The position numbers and the translations under genes were made by a program. Below, piece after piece: positions 9,620 to 21,000 of a stretch of 64,000 nucleotides of DNA. The DNA lies in contig NC_092674.1 in assembly GCF_964355755.1 (NCBI RefSeq), positions 25,260,001 through 25,324,000 of the forward strand, in the 5' to 3' direction. The notes under the pieces are model-generated. The model searched no databases, was not told the DNA's origin, and saw only the letters and a program-made list of their open reading frames with translations. Source of the stretch: Antedon mediterranea. Lineage: Eukaryota > Echinodermata > Crinoidea > Comatulida > Antedonidae. The first letter of the stretch is position 1; every line of letters starts with the position of its first letter.

Positions 9620-9690
9620 GGTTTCGTAGTGTAGTGGTTGTCAAGTCTGCTTAACTCGCAGAAGGTCCCGGTTCGAGCCCTGGCGAAACC
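9620..9690 (+). tRNA. tRNA-Val (AAC)
   Basis: This is nearly identical to 9113-9183: perfect acceptor GGTTTCG/CGAAACC, anticodon stem TCTGC/GCAGA and anticodon AAC (loop TTAACTC). The flanks match those of the 9113 copy (GGATTAAAAAACTTTSTGTAACCC, where S marks C or G), so the two are products of local duplication. There is the same single mismatch in each of the D and T stems. Confidence 0.78.
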
Positions 9691-10269
9691 TATTTTTCTT
9701 TAACTTTATGGTGAAATATACTGTATACGTAAAATGATATAGAGTATATATCGTTTTATTAGTCGGGGTACCTGAGTCTAGGACTCTCTCATCTTTTCCT
9801 CTTCTTCTTCCATCCGGACACTATTGAGCAAAAAGTGCAATTTATAAAGTACTACTCCTCCCTTATTCGTTGTAGTATTGAGCTCGGATTTAGCATGAAT
9901 ATACTACAGGGACATGTCCTCAAAGCTATAGAGAGCCGGATTTTTTAATTTCATACCGGATGCAGCCATATGACGTCTCGAAGATGGTATCGTATAGTAG
10001 CCGTATTTGGTAGCGCGGTTTTTGATGTGTATGTGACGTTACATCCGCTCTTATGACGTCATTACAGCTTCTTTCGCTGTACCCCGAGTATTGCACATTC
10101 GTGCTTGTTCTAGATGTTTTTAGGAACTTATATATGCGTCTGTCTTTTTCTGAGTTGTTTGTACACGCCGATTTCTGTATCAAATATGTCTAGGCCAGGG
10201 AGTTATTACTAATAACAACTCCCTGTCTAGGCCTAGGCCTGTATCAATTGCAATATCCTACGCCAGGAA
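9691..10269. repeat. Right copy of tRNA-array spacer
   Basis: About 9757-9960 repeats the spacer seen at about 100-290. A short stretch, GCTTCTTTCGCTGTACCCCG, occurs here (about 10067) and at about 9222. At 10188-10235 lies an interrupted palindrome around GGGAGTTATT / AATAACAACTCCC. No protein gene is visible. Confidence 0.6.
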
Positions 10270-10399
10270 TGAACTATTGCGGCTCAGGCGTCACGATAGC
10301 CCGAAACCTGAAGGCTATTGTCAGTTTCCACGGGAAGTCAAGTTGAGGAAAAAGGGTAAAGGTGGAGGGTATTCGAAAGCGCCTTAGAAAACGTAAGTC

Positions 10400-11326
10400 T
10401 AAACCTCCACTTCCATCGATGATTTTAGGAAATGTGAGATCTCTGTCAAATAAAATTGACGAACTCCAAGCATGTTCTAAACACATGTTTGAATCATACT
10501 CTATGGTTTGAATACAGAGAAGCTTCAGTGATGTGTTTCACAGAGACATGGCTTAATAATAATATTATTGACAGCGAATTAGTACTAAGTAATTTTGAAT
10601 TAGCTAGAGCGGATATAACTGTAGAGTCGGGGAAAAAACGAGGAGGAGGAGTATGTTTTTATATAAATAAAGCATGGTGTAGTAACTGGAGGATATACGC
10701 CGGATATAGAATTACTAACCATAAGTGCAAGACCCTTCTATCTACCACGAGAATTTTCTCAAATTTTTTTTACAGTGTGCTACATACACCCAAATGCAAA
10801 TATTGATAATGCGAGTGAGACTATTTCCAGTACTGTTCACCGGTATGAAACAATGGCACCGGACGCTCCACAAATAATTCTAGGAGACTTCAACAAATGC
10901 ACTTTGAAGGATGTGCTACCTACTTATGAACAAGCAATCTCTGTAGAAACAAGAGGCAGTGCTACGCTGGACTTATGCTACTGCAATGTGAAAAAAGCAT
11001 ACACAAGCAAAATCTGTTCAAAACTTGGAAATTCTGATCATAACAATATACATATTATGCCAAAATACAAGACAAAATTAAAACAGTCAAAACCAGTAGT
11101 TATACAACAGCAGTTGTGGAGTACAGAGGTGGTTGAAAAGTTGCGTGGCTGTCTAGCATGTACTGATTGGGATATTATGCTCGATGACGATGATACTCTT
11201 GATGTAAGGGTATCTACAATCTCGGCATACATATCCTTTTGTGTTGATATGGTTATACCTAAAGTAACAAAAAAGATGTATGCAAATGAAAAACCATGGA
11301 TCTCTAACCAACTAAGAAAACTGTAG
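10400..11326 (+). pseudogene. LINE endonuclease domain, frameshifted
   Basis: Fragments in different frames carry the marks of an apurinic-type (EEP) endonuclease: NVRSLSNK, then CFTETWL (metal-binding Glu), GGGVCFYI, LGDFNKC, the ATLDLCY block and GNSDHN (catalytic Asp-His). The frames change near 10500 and 10780. The region after GNSDHN continues into the usual linker (about 11090-11320), ending in KPWISNQLR. It is not functional as it stands. Confidence 0.85.
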
Positions 11327-11516
11327 AAAAGATAAGCATATAGCGCATTGAGGAAAAGATACTCCTAAAGTCAAGGAAATTCAAAAGGAAATAAACAAGT
11401 GTATAAAAAATAGCAAACTGAAATACAAAAAAACACTAGAAAATAAATTTAAAGACAAAAATCCTAAAGCAGCATGGAAAGCAATTAAAACACTAACCGG
11501 CTACAAAGAAACCATA

Positions 11517-13052
11517 TTGCGTGTACATGGAAGTGAGAACTTCGCTAATGACTTAAACAACTTTTTCTGTCGTTTTGAATCCGAGATATTAGTTACCAAA
11601 AATGAAAATGAAGACACAGAAATCCGCGAAAATGAGACTTCATTAGTAAACAATGCAGTCATAAATGTAGTTGATGTGCGTAATGTATTCGCCAAAGTAA
11701 AGCCTGGTAAAAGTACTGGCCCTGATGGAATTGGAAATCGTGTTATTAAATACTGCAACCAAGAGTTGGCACCGATATATACCAAACTTTTTAATGAGAG
11801 TTTAGCAAGTGGTACAGTGCCCAATCAATGGAAAACGGCCTGTATCTCACCTATTCCTAAGATAAAAAATCCCAAGGAACTTAATGACTATAGGCCAATA
11901 GCTATCACATCCAATGTTGGTAAGTGCCTAGAAAAGATTGTACTTAGGCAGTTGCTTGATCAGACGAAATTTTTTCTTGATCCTCTCCAATTTGCCTATC
12001 AGAGTAATAGAAGTGTTGAAGATGCTGTGCTCTTCCACTTACATAATATTTACCAACATTTAGATGTGCCTAAATCATATGTAAGATGTTTGTATATAGA
12101 TTTTTCTAGTGCTTTTAATACCGTTGAACCTGGTTCATTAGTACGCAAACTTAAAGAAATGAACGTAAACGACACATTGACTTCATGGATATATAATTTC
12201 TTAACAAAAAGGTTCCAGTATGTTAAACTAAACGGTATTTTATCTGATAAAAGAACTGTTAGCATTGGCACGCCACAAGGGTCTGTTATCTCCCCAATGT
12301 TGTTTTCACTGTTCACCAGCAGTTTCAGAGCCAATTCAAATGAATGTTGTATAGTAAAATATGCAGATGACACAGTCATCACTGGATACATTACTGGCAA
12401 TGATAAAACAAGCTATAGACAACTAGGATGTGATTTTTATCACTGGTGCTGCAATAACAACCTGAAACTAAACATAAAGAAAACAAAAGAAATTCAAATT
12501 GATTTTAGGAAAATTAAAGAACCCTTAGAACCTCTGATTATAAATGAAAATGAGATTGAAGTAGTAAATGAGTACAAATATCTGGGTTGTATAATTGACA
12601 ATAAGCTAAATTGGATAAATAATGTAAATAAAGCCACATGCAAAGCCAACCAAAGGATGTTTATTTTAAGAAAAATGAAGTACCTACAAATTGACAAAAC
12701 TATACTTAAATTGTTTTCTAACTCTGTAATTCTCAGTGTAATACTTTTTTGTAATGTTTGTTTTTATGGTAATACAATGCAAAAAGATAAAATTAAACTT
12801 AATCGAATAGGAAATAGAGCAATTAGACTAGTAGGAGAGCACTTACCTGATGTTGAATCCTTGTATAAAGAAAATGTGTTAAAAAAATTAAAAAGTATCA
12901 TTGATGATGAAACAGTCACATCCTCTTCACAAACAATTTGCTCTCATGAATTCTGGCATAAGACTACGTGCACTTAATACCAAAACAAAACGGTTTAGGT
13001 GCTCGTTTGTACCTAATGCTATACACTTATATAACTCCAGAGTACAAAGGTA
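11517..13052 (+). pseudogene. LINE reverse transcriptase, C terminus frameshifted
   Basis: The frame 11517-12977 contains the RT core: GKSTGPDGI, the ISPIPK block, YRPIAIT, IDFSSAFNTV (catalytic Asp), GTPQGSVISP and YADD at 12360-12371, followed by LKLNIKKTKE. The upstream part up to the endonuclease is joined through another frame. Near 12930 the frame shifts: the expected C-terminal LINE residues (RFRCSFVPNAIHLYN) continue in a different frame to about 13052. Confidence 0.88.
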
Positions 13053-13312
13053 AAATGTAACCGCTTTTGTTTATTTTTATAGTTTTAATGCTTTTATATA
13101 AACTTTAAGTCATCGTTAGTGCAATATAATAATAAATCATATAATATAATTAAATAATAATAATTTTTATCTAATTTTAACAATTTTTAGCCTCTTAACT
13201 TTTTGTGTGTGTTTTTGTAAATTGTATTTTATATTTTTGTATTTTGCCAGTTTTCAAATCACATTTCTGTTTTTTAAATGGACAATAAAGTATATATGAC
13301 TATGACTATGAC

Positions 13313-13526
13313 AGTAGCGTACTCTATTTAATTGATTAATTCTCCTTATTCACTAAAAAACATATTGATGTTCATTTTACATAGATGTGAAATCTTTCTG
13401 TTATAATATAATATTATTTAGAAGTTTCCATGTGATTGTATTACTTAATTATTGAAAGGTAAACTAACAACATAAGCTACAGTGTCAATAAATCCGATTA
13501 AGCGAAAACACTGTATGTTTTAATTA
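13313..13526. other. Spacer, nothing recognised
   Basis: This is AT-rich sequence between the LINE tail and the next fragment. No ORF or repeat partner was noticed. Confidence 0.4.
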
Positions 13527-14290
13527 TCACTGATCATCATCATCCTCATATTCACTCTCACTGTCACCACTCCATGGTTGGCTATCATAGTCAATGTCGT
13601 CTATTTCACTATCTTTAGAAATATCTGTATCGGAATCATACAAGACTGCATCCTTTGCTTCATCACTCACAACGTTTCTTGATTCGCATTCTGCTTCTTT
13701 CAACTCTTCTGGCAGAGATGTTCCTTCAAACCAACGAGGTACATAATGACCATCTTCATCGTCAAGCCATCCAAAATTCAGCGGATGCAGATGTTTTGTT
13801 GGTTCTGGAGTGTTTGCTCGCCTCATACCATAGATATATAGTTTGCCCGTAAAATATGTTGATGAAGTGTTTTGCTGCATGGCGGTAACGATGAACAGTT
13901 TATTTTCTTCACCTGAACACCTTTCCTACCTTTTGTCATCTTAATGAATGACTGATACCTTGCCTCATTTATGTCATTTAACGACTTGAACCCGTAAATC
14001 TGGCATATGTATGTAGTGATCGCCGATTTATCAATACCTTCATCACTACCGAGTGATATTAACGCAGCAATATGTTTTGAATTTTTCTCCAAATGCGTAA
14101 ATGGCATTGACTTTCCCTTTCGGTAGAAAGCCGAGTTAAAATCACATCCGGTAAGGGCGTGGAAACCAACGAGTGCTTCGCTTAAACCACGTTGTTTCTT
14201 TTCAAGTTGTCGTGAAATACTTGTAACGTTGATTAGCCTTCTACTGTTAGCTGAACCGTAATCCATTACAATATTCGACGTTTCTGGCAT
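13527..14290 (-). pseudogene. Fragment of TGCD-motif protein, frameshifted
   Basis: Reading leftwards from 14290, the first frame (to about 13823) contains VGFHALTGCDFNSAFYRKGK, then a helical stretch and SLPPCSKTLHQHILRANY. The protein continues in another frame to 13527 with LNFGWLDDEDGHYVPRWFEG and an acidic C terminus. The HALTGCD..SAF.GKGK signature is common in large repeat-associated invertebrate proteins; the TGCD core recalls FEN1/PIN-type nuclease domains (inference). The piece starts abruptly at the satellite boundary near 14300 and has a frameshift near 13850, so it is a truncated relic of a mobile or multicopy gene. Confidence 0.65.
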
Positions 14291-14301
14291 TCTAGGAGGA
14301 C

Positions 14302-16345
14302 GTTTTAAAATGTCGTAAAATGGCAGCTAGACGGTATGGACCGGGGCAAGTGGTCTTTTTCTAAAATGACTGGACCCTACTCGCCCCAACCCATGTATCG
14401 TCATCCCGGTCCATGCCGTTTATAACGTAACTAGCAATTATACCCGCCCCAGGGCGGGTTTCAAAATGAGTTTAAAGCCTTCTCAGTACATAACATCCGA
14501 CGTCAGTATCTCCGTATACGCACCAACCTCCACTCCTTAATAACACCCCACACTCTTTACAGTGAAGGACAAATTCAATTAAACTTTAGCTTCAAATTGA
14601 GTGGGCATACATAGCTATGATAGGCCTATGGCTTAAGTACGTTGTAAACTGTGTAAATGAGTAGGTGTCATATTGGCTGATAATTAAAATATATAATGTT
14701 GATACTGCGGTCCCCCGGCCTTCTTTCTCCTCTCACCAGTACAAATTATGTTAGCCATCACTTCCAACCCATAATCCCTCAGTGGCAGTTTTCAAATGTA
14801 GTTTTAAACATTCCCAGTTTCGGTCATGTATCTAATTTAGATACTGCGGGCCCCCAGCCTTCTTTCTCCTCTCACCACCAGCCACAATCAACAAACCTTA
14901 ACTCCTCTCCTAGACAGTTCAAATATAGTAACTTTTCCTAGTACAATTCCAAGCATATAGGCTACTTCATTACGCCAGTATTTTCGCTCTTCCTCCTCCC
15001 CCTACAAACACACCCCAGATACACTGGGTGATGTGTTGAAGACGGTTCCAGTACAAATTATGTTATTATCACTCCCAACCCATAATCCCTCAGTGGCAGT
15101 TTTCAAATGTAGTTTAAAACATTCCAAATACAGTTTCGGTCATGGTGATAGGCCAACATCCCCACCCCAAACTCCCATCTGCTTCCCAGGGATGATTAAA
15201 TACTTTAACATTTTCCAACCACAATTCTGGTGTAAGCAAAATCACCTGAACCCAAACCCTATCTACCAACCCCACTCTCCCACAATTGACGTTTTTTCTT
15301 GGAGGATTGGTGATGTAGTTGAACACAGTAACAGTAAACAACATGTGTATGTTCACACAGGTATGGATGTCTGTAATGAGACAATCCAAGAGACCGATAC
15401 ATAGCTGGATATGGTTAAAGTACTTAGCTAAATGTGTAATTGAATAGGTGTCATATTGGTTAATGAATGAAATATGTATATCTATATCTATATTTCCCCA
15501 AACGCCTTGCTGAGGATAATTCAAATACTTTGTAGTATATATTTTACAATTCGATAGCCTACAACCCCGAGCCCTAGCAAAAATGTGACATCACAAACCA
15601 CCGCACCACCCACCCACCCCTCCCACAAAACCCCAAGAGTCGGGGGAATTTTTTTTAATGTAGTTTAAAACCTTCCGGGTACAATTGCCATCATTTTGAT
15701 ACCCCATACGTATGGTTACGTGCAGAAACAGAAATTTGTATAACGAACAAACATCGAAAGTGGGGGTTTTGACCTCATTTTGGTCCCTAACATGGATCCT
15801 AGGTGGCGGATGATGTTGAAATATAGCTTCCGGTACAATTGCGGTCATTTTGATACCACATATATAAGATTACGTGCAGTAACAAAAATTTGTATAACGA
15901 ACAAACAAACAAACAAACAAACAGACAGACAGAAAAACTCTCTCACTTATATTAGAGATTATAGCCCTATATATCATCCGGTTATATTGCATTTTTGATA
16001 AAAACGTTAAATTGTAGTAAGGTTTTAAAATGGCGTGAAATGCCAGCTAGACGGCATGGACGGGTCAAGTGGTATTTTTCTGAAACTACTGGACCCTACT
16101 AGCCTCAACCCATGTATCGTCCTCCCGGTTTATGCCGTTTATAACGTAATTATAGCCCTATAAATCATTCGGTTATATTGCATTTTTTATTTTTTTAAAT
16201 TAAATTGTAGTAACGTTTTAAAATAGCGTAAAATGGCTGCTAGACGGTATGGACCGAGGCAAGTTCTATTTTTCTGAAATGACTGGACCCTACTCGCCCC
16301 AACCCATGTATCGTCATCCCGGTCCATGCCGTTTATAACGTAATT
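14302..16345. repeat. Short satellite (three units) split by a Helitron
   Basis: Three related units contain the core GCTAGACGGYATGGACCG (Y marks T or C), followed by ACTGGACCCTACT, AACCCATGTATCGTC and GCCGTTTATAACGTAA. They lie at about 14302-14430, 16021-16150 and 16213-16345. Units 2 and 3 are joined by ATAGCCCTATAAATCATYCGG-type sequence, which also follows the Helitron at 15961. The first and second units are therefore adjacent units separated by the insertion 14431-15958. Confidence 0.75.
14431..15958 (-). mobile_element. Non-autonomous Helitron, family 1
   Basis: On the minus strand the element starts TCTCTAATATAAGTGAGAG and ends with the hairpin ACCCGCCCTGGGGCGGGT, then ATAATTG and CTAG. 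These are the hallmarks of a Helitron: 5' TC, a hairpin about 10 bp from the 3' end, and CTRR. Comparison with the intact satellite unit shows insertion between A and T with no target duplication. Near its 5' end is a tract of CTGT/TTTG tetranucleotides. There is no Rep/helicase ORF, so it depends on an autonomous partner. A block around CAGTGGCAGTTTTCAAATGT is present twice inside (near 14780 and 15090). Confidence 0.85.
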
Positions 16346-16997
16346 ATAGCCCCATATATCATAATAACAACTCCCTGGTATCTCCACATCTTTGATGACC
16401 GGAATATCCACACTTCACATTCATCAGCTTTGTATCTATTTATATGCAAATATCAAATCCACAACCACAACAGAGCACAGCTATACTATAAGATTCAATA
16501 ACAATCAGACAACTAAATAAAATGAATTTGTACATTTAATACCATGCCATTTATAAGGCGAAATTTCTCCTGTAAAACTTGTAAATAAACTAAACAGAAA
16601 CAGAGCGAAATAAAGACTAGATTTTAACAAGCTTATGAGATTTTACTAATAATATTGATTTTTCTGCATATCAATATCTATAGGTTAAAAAATGGACGAT
16701 ATCTTATTGCTGATGTTATCTTGAAAATAGTCATACATAACATCATGAATAATTGCATACAAAGCAAGTATTACGCGGTATATTACAAATATCGAACTTA
16801 CCGGTCGAACATAGAATAGAATAGAGCTCTTCTATGGAAAACATCCATTGATATAAAATATAACCAAACATGGTATATTACAATAAAACTAATGCATTTT
16901 TTTCACTTCATCAAAGTTAGATGTAATTAAATTCAATCGTATGCATTATCAATTAATGTTTTCAACTTAGTTATTAATTGTGTAAGTATTTTATCTG
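16346..16997. other. Intergenic, no gene seen
   Basis: At about 16362-16377 is a copy of the TAATAACAACTCCCTG motif found at 10206-10221. Otherwise it is AT-rich sequence without ORFs or repeats that could be recognised. Confidence 0.4.
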
Positions 16998-17130
16998 TTC
17001 ATTCATTCATTCATTCCTTTATTCGGTCAAGATCAACATACAATACATGTTTACATAACAATGTTACAATACAGAAAGGTAAAACATGAGACTCACAATT
17101 AAAATGAAAGAAAAAAGTACAATGTAAATT
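16998..17130 (-). mobile_element. LINE 3' tail fragment
   Basis: Read on the minus strand, the sequence ends GACCGAATAAAGGAATGAAT followed by GAAT repeats, the typical 3' end of a CR1/L2-like LINE. Only the tail is present. Confidence 0.55.
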
Positions 17131-17849
17131 ATAAATTAGTTTTTTAGATAATTAATTTTTTTTCTATCCAGTTGTTGGTCAAAGTGAATAACTAAGAAAA
17201 TAAAATTGGAATTAATAATAGGCAATATAATGAATTCAATGTGTGATTGTTTGCGGCGGAAACTAAAGCCTCAATCAAGACGAGTTACTTGTTTGGGGGG
17301 AAATTCCATCTATTGTTTAGAAGATCAATTTAACCTTAACAAACTGTCATCACAACATCTCACGAATAAACGAGTTGGGGTACATGCACCCATGTACACG
17401 TGTGTGGGGCGTGACCATGTCGCCGAACATAACAAAGCACATGCGCAACTTAAATTGTTACATTTCTCAAAATTCTGAAATGTGAGTATTAAAACAGTGT
17501 TCGAGTGAGTAGCAAGCGGATAATCGTATGCACCATAAATTATTGGTGTCAAACCACGTGACTTGTATATATTATATATATGTATATGCTTGGCCGTAAT
17601 TGGGTGAGGTAAAGTATAATACGTATAAAGAAGCGCCAAATGAGAGAACATATTTATCATTTTACTAATATTATCGGGGATATAATGTTGTTTTGTCAAC
17701 AGTGTTTTAATGTTAGACAAACTCAACATCTCTATCTCTTCGTAGTATTCCTCTGTCCATCTTCTCATCTCCAACATACTGTAACCCTCTGTCCTTCCTC
17801 ATTGAAACTCATTTTCTACTCTTTTAGTTTTTTTTTTGTTATGCTAAAG
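17131..17849. other. Intergenic spacer upstream of receptor gene 1
   Basis: Small frames in both orientations have no recognisable domains and no splice logic. No promoter element can be assigned with confidence. Confidence 0.35.
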
Positions 17850-18051
17850 TATACGAAGTTTTATTACAGGTTTAGCGAGGAGGAAGTGAAAGGCACTGAA
17901 ATTGCAGTAGGTCTATTGTATATAGATAATGTATCTGTGTGGTTATATTTAACTAACAGTTATTAATGTCAATACCTCATTAACCCTTGGTTTTCTATCT
18001 CACACGGAACACGAGCATACTGTATTCTGGATATACACACGCTTAGTGAAG
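17850..18051 (+). promoter_or_regulatory. Putative promoter/5' UTR of receptor gene 1
   Basis: The block GTTTAGCGAGGAGGAAGT (about 17870) resembles GGGTTTAGCGATGGGGAAAT upstream of gene 2 (about 26422) and GGGTTTAGCGACGAAG upstream of gene 3 (about 48024). The three copies lie at similar distances (about 185-265 bp) from the start codon. Its conservation among paralogs suggests part of the first exon or promoter. No TATA box is evident. Confidence 0.45.
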
Positions 18052-21000
18052 ATGTTGAATAAACCTTTTCCAAACTGTATTGGCCTAATAGTCCTAGCTG
18101 TCACTTATTTGACGTTTCAATCCGGATCAGCAGGTATATGTTATAGGCTAAGCTTAGATTTGCCTTTATCTCTTTGAAATGATTGCTATAGGGCCTACTG
18201 TAGGTTAGGCACCCGTATTAGTATAGTGTATTACTGTTGTGTTGGTGAGACCAGCCTACCTACATTAATCTTCATAGTTCACCTATTTTAATTATGAAAT
18301 CAACAAAAATATTACTATTTTTAAACAAAATTAATTCAATTGACCGACACTTTGGAAAAATACAGCATTTACAAAGATTACAATTTGTTTCTTCCTTATT
18401 TTATTACATTTAGGCCTACTTTATACTGTTATTTTGAAAACAAATGTTTAAATAATTTAAAAAAAAAGTAATCTAGAGTCTCTATCACACAAACCTCCTG
18501 GGTTTCCTGGGACTCCGTTTCATCACTTTCTTGAAACATTGCACATATTATTGTTTCTATTTGATGAATAAATGTATTTGTATTTTAGTTTTAGTCAATG
18601 CACTGAGTACAGACAATAAGCCTACTGTAGTCAGTCGGGAAAACCCCTAATCTCCATTGACATAATACATTAGTTGATTTATAGGTCCATGGTATCTATG
18701 TGAGCTGATTGTTTCCGTAATTCGGATTAGGTCTTAACTTCACCAATGCAAGTTAAATACGGTAGTAATATTTTCTAGATGGAAATTTACCCCATATTTA
18801 CCCGTTTACTTAATTGCAGTAAAATGATTTAATAGGTCTAAAGTTATCAAATAATATTTTATTGTTTAAAGATCCATTAGATATAGTCGTATTTTCTAGT
18901 ACACCACTGGCAACATCTAGTACTGATAGTTGGTTTCGAGGATACGTACTTGACGATGACAAAGACATTCGAGATTTTTCAGTGGGAATATTATACAAGA
19001 ATATTACTGGGAAAGATAATGTGACTTGGGATGACACTAGCTATGTAAGTGGTGATGACGCGCAAACGACAGATATGCCAGACGGTAAAATATTTCACAC
19101 AAGTAGCACTATTATATACCGGGCATTCAGAGACCATACGAATCTAGGTGTTGAAACATCACAACAGACTGATAGAGTTGGTGTATTTTCATTTGAAGCA
19201 AAGAAAGGCGAAGTAATAAGAACTTCAGCAATTGTATTGACATCTGCTTCTGGTGAGTAACGCCATGATATATCTTCTGTTTTATGGAAATTGACTAGAA
19301 CATATATAAATACATTATTACGTTACTATGTTATTATTAATAATACTTTTATAATTATTTTTATTAATACAGTTATTATTTTACAGCCAGTATTGTAATG
19401 GAGTATAAAACAATAACTGTCGGTATTGGAGAGTTGGTCACTATCAATCTTAGAAAAGGTGGTGACATAATTACGGTGATGAAATACAAAATCTGAGGGG
19501 TAGTACGTCTGCTGTGATCGATAACATACGAATGAAAGATGATGGCGTATATGAATGTTATACAGGAGATAGCCCGGATGGTAACCATGGTATTATGAGA
19601 ATTATTGTTAGAAGTAAGTCGAACAGGTTTTACAAAGTTATCACCATTTACCTTCTGCAATACAAAGAATTATAAATTAAAAAAACTTATAACACTTATA
19701 TATTGTTCTCCTAAAAAATATTTTGTTTTCAATTGCTTTTTTGACAAGGCCATTTTCATTTCACATAATAGTTATTCACTTTGACCAAAAACTGGATCGA
19801 AAACAAAATTATTTACCTGAAAAAAAAATAATTTAAAGCATCAAATACTTAAATTGTCTGTCATAGGCTACGATGTTTTTGGTTAACATTAAACGTTTCT
19901 TTTGTCTTTTTATAAATGAAATAGTATTTTTTCTTTGTTTTTTTTACGGAAATGAATAACTTTATTAAAACGGCAGAATGTTCTATTAAAGTCTGATTAA
20001 CTAATCTTCATTTTTCATTTTTTTTGGTGGACAATACATCTTTTAAAATAACTAATAATGATGAGATCAAGATTAAAGATTAGTTTTTTATTATTGAGGT
20101 GCATAAATCCACACCTACGTACACCCAAAGCGCAATCGTGATGTTGTTGTTAGTTGTGGCAGGGAAGAGTGAATTTAGGCCTACACTGTTCGTGGTGGTG
20201 GTGTGTAGTTGTAGCCGCTGCCGCCGATGGAAGCAATATCATTTGCATTAGTCTATAAAAAAAAGCCAGTAGGCCTATTTAGCTAGTTTGTATTATATTT
20301 TATAAATATTTTATTATAAAACAAATCCGGTCTTAGGCGTGGAATGTGTTTATTTTTTGTTTATTAGCTTGTTCCTCACCAAAATGGAATCCTCCAGATT
20401 GTGAAATGGACTGTCCCGTATGTTATAATGGAGGAAGGTGTGACGATAAGACGGGTGTCTGTATTTGCCCAGCAGGATTTAAAGGCGCTGATTGTCTAAC
20501 TGGTAATAGCAGAACTGTAAATATGTTTATGTTAATTTTTTTACAGATTTGATTGGATCGAATTTTGAACTAAAATTATTTATCAAACAGGTTGTGGAAA
20601 TAACAACTTCGGTCGTGACTGCGTCGTTCTGTGTTCTCGCCACGCCAACAGAGCCGGTTGCAATGGAGATCTAATATATCCAACCGATCCAATTGGATGT
20701 ACATGCATCAATGGTTTTGGAGGAAATGATTGCGAAGCAGGTTTGTTGTTGTCAGTAACTTCTTCTATTATAATAGAACTAACCTATGTACTCCTCTATA
20801 TCCTCCTAAACCACAAGTCCGATAGCGCCGGTTTCTAGCTGGGAAATCTTTTAATGCCACTTTATCTATTAAGCTATAAACGGACACTTTGTACGAAAAA
20901 AATGTGTTTTTAGACCAATTGCTTTGCAACTGCCGAAGTCTGAACAGGTACCAGCTAGTTTTAAGGTTAATTTACTTACTGGTCTTCGTCCGCCCATTCT

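Larger units (their letters stand above)
10270..13312 (+). mobile_element. Degraded CR1/Rex-like LINE
   Basis: This is a non-LTR retrotransposon with the order endonuclease, reverse transcriptase and 3' UTR. It ends in a short tandem TATGAC repeat (13297-13312). The basic, Arg-rich stretch preceding NVRSLSNKIDEL begins near 10320. The coding region is broken by several frameshifts (near 10500, 10780, 11330 and 12930), so it is inactive. The clade assignment (CR1/Rex/jockey group) rests on motif resemblance only. Confidence 0.85.

Noticed and set aside
14696-15404. Open frames inside the first Helitron as small genes
   Set aside because: They translate to Pro/Ser-rich sequence without domains, and the counterparts in copy b (45907-46227) carry indels.
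17206-17966. Short overlapping frames on both strands upstream of gene 1
   Set aside because: No conserved motif, no splice signals that join them to gene 1, and no counterpart upstream of genes 2 and 3.
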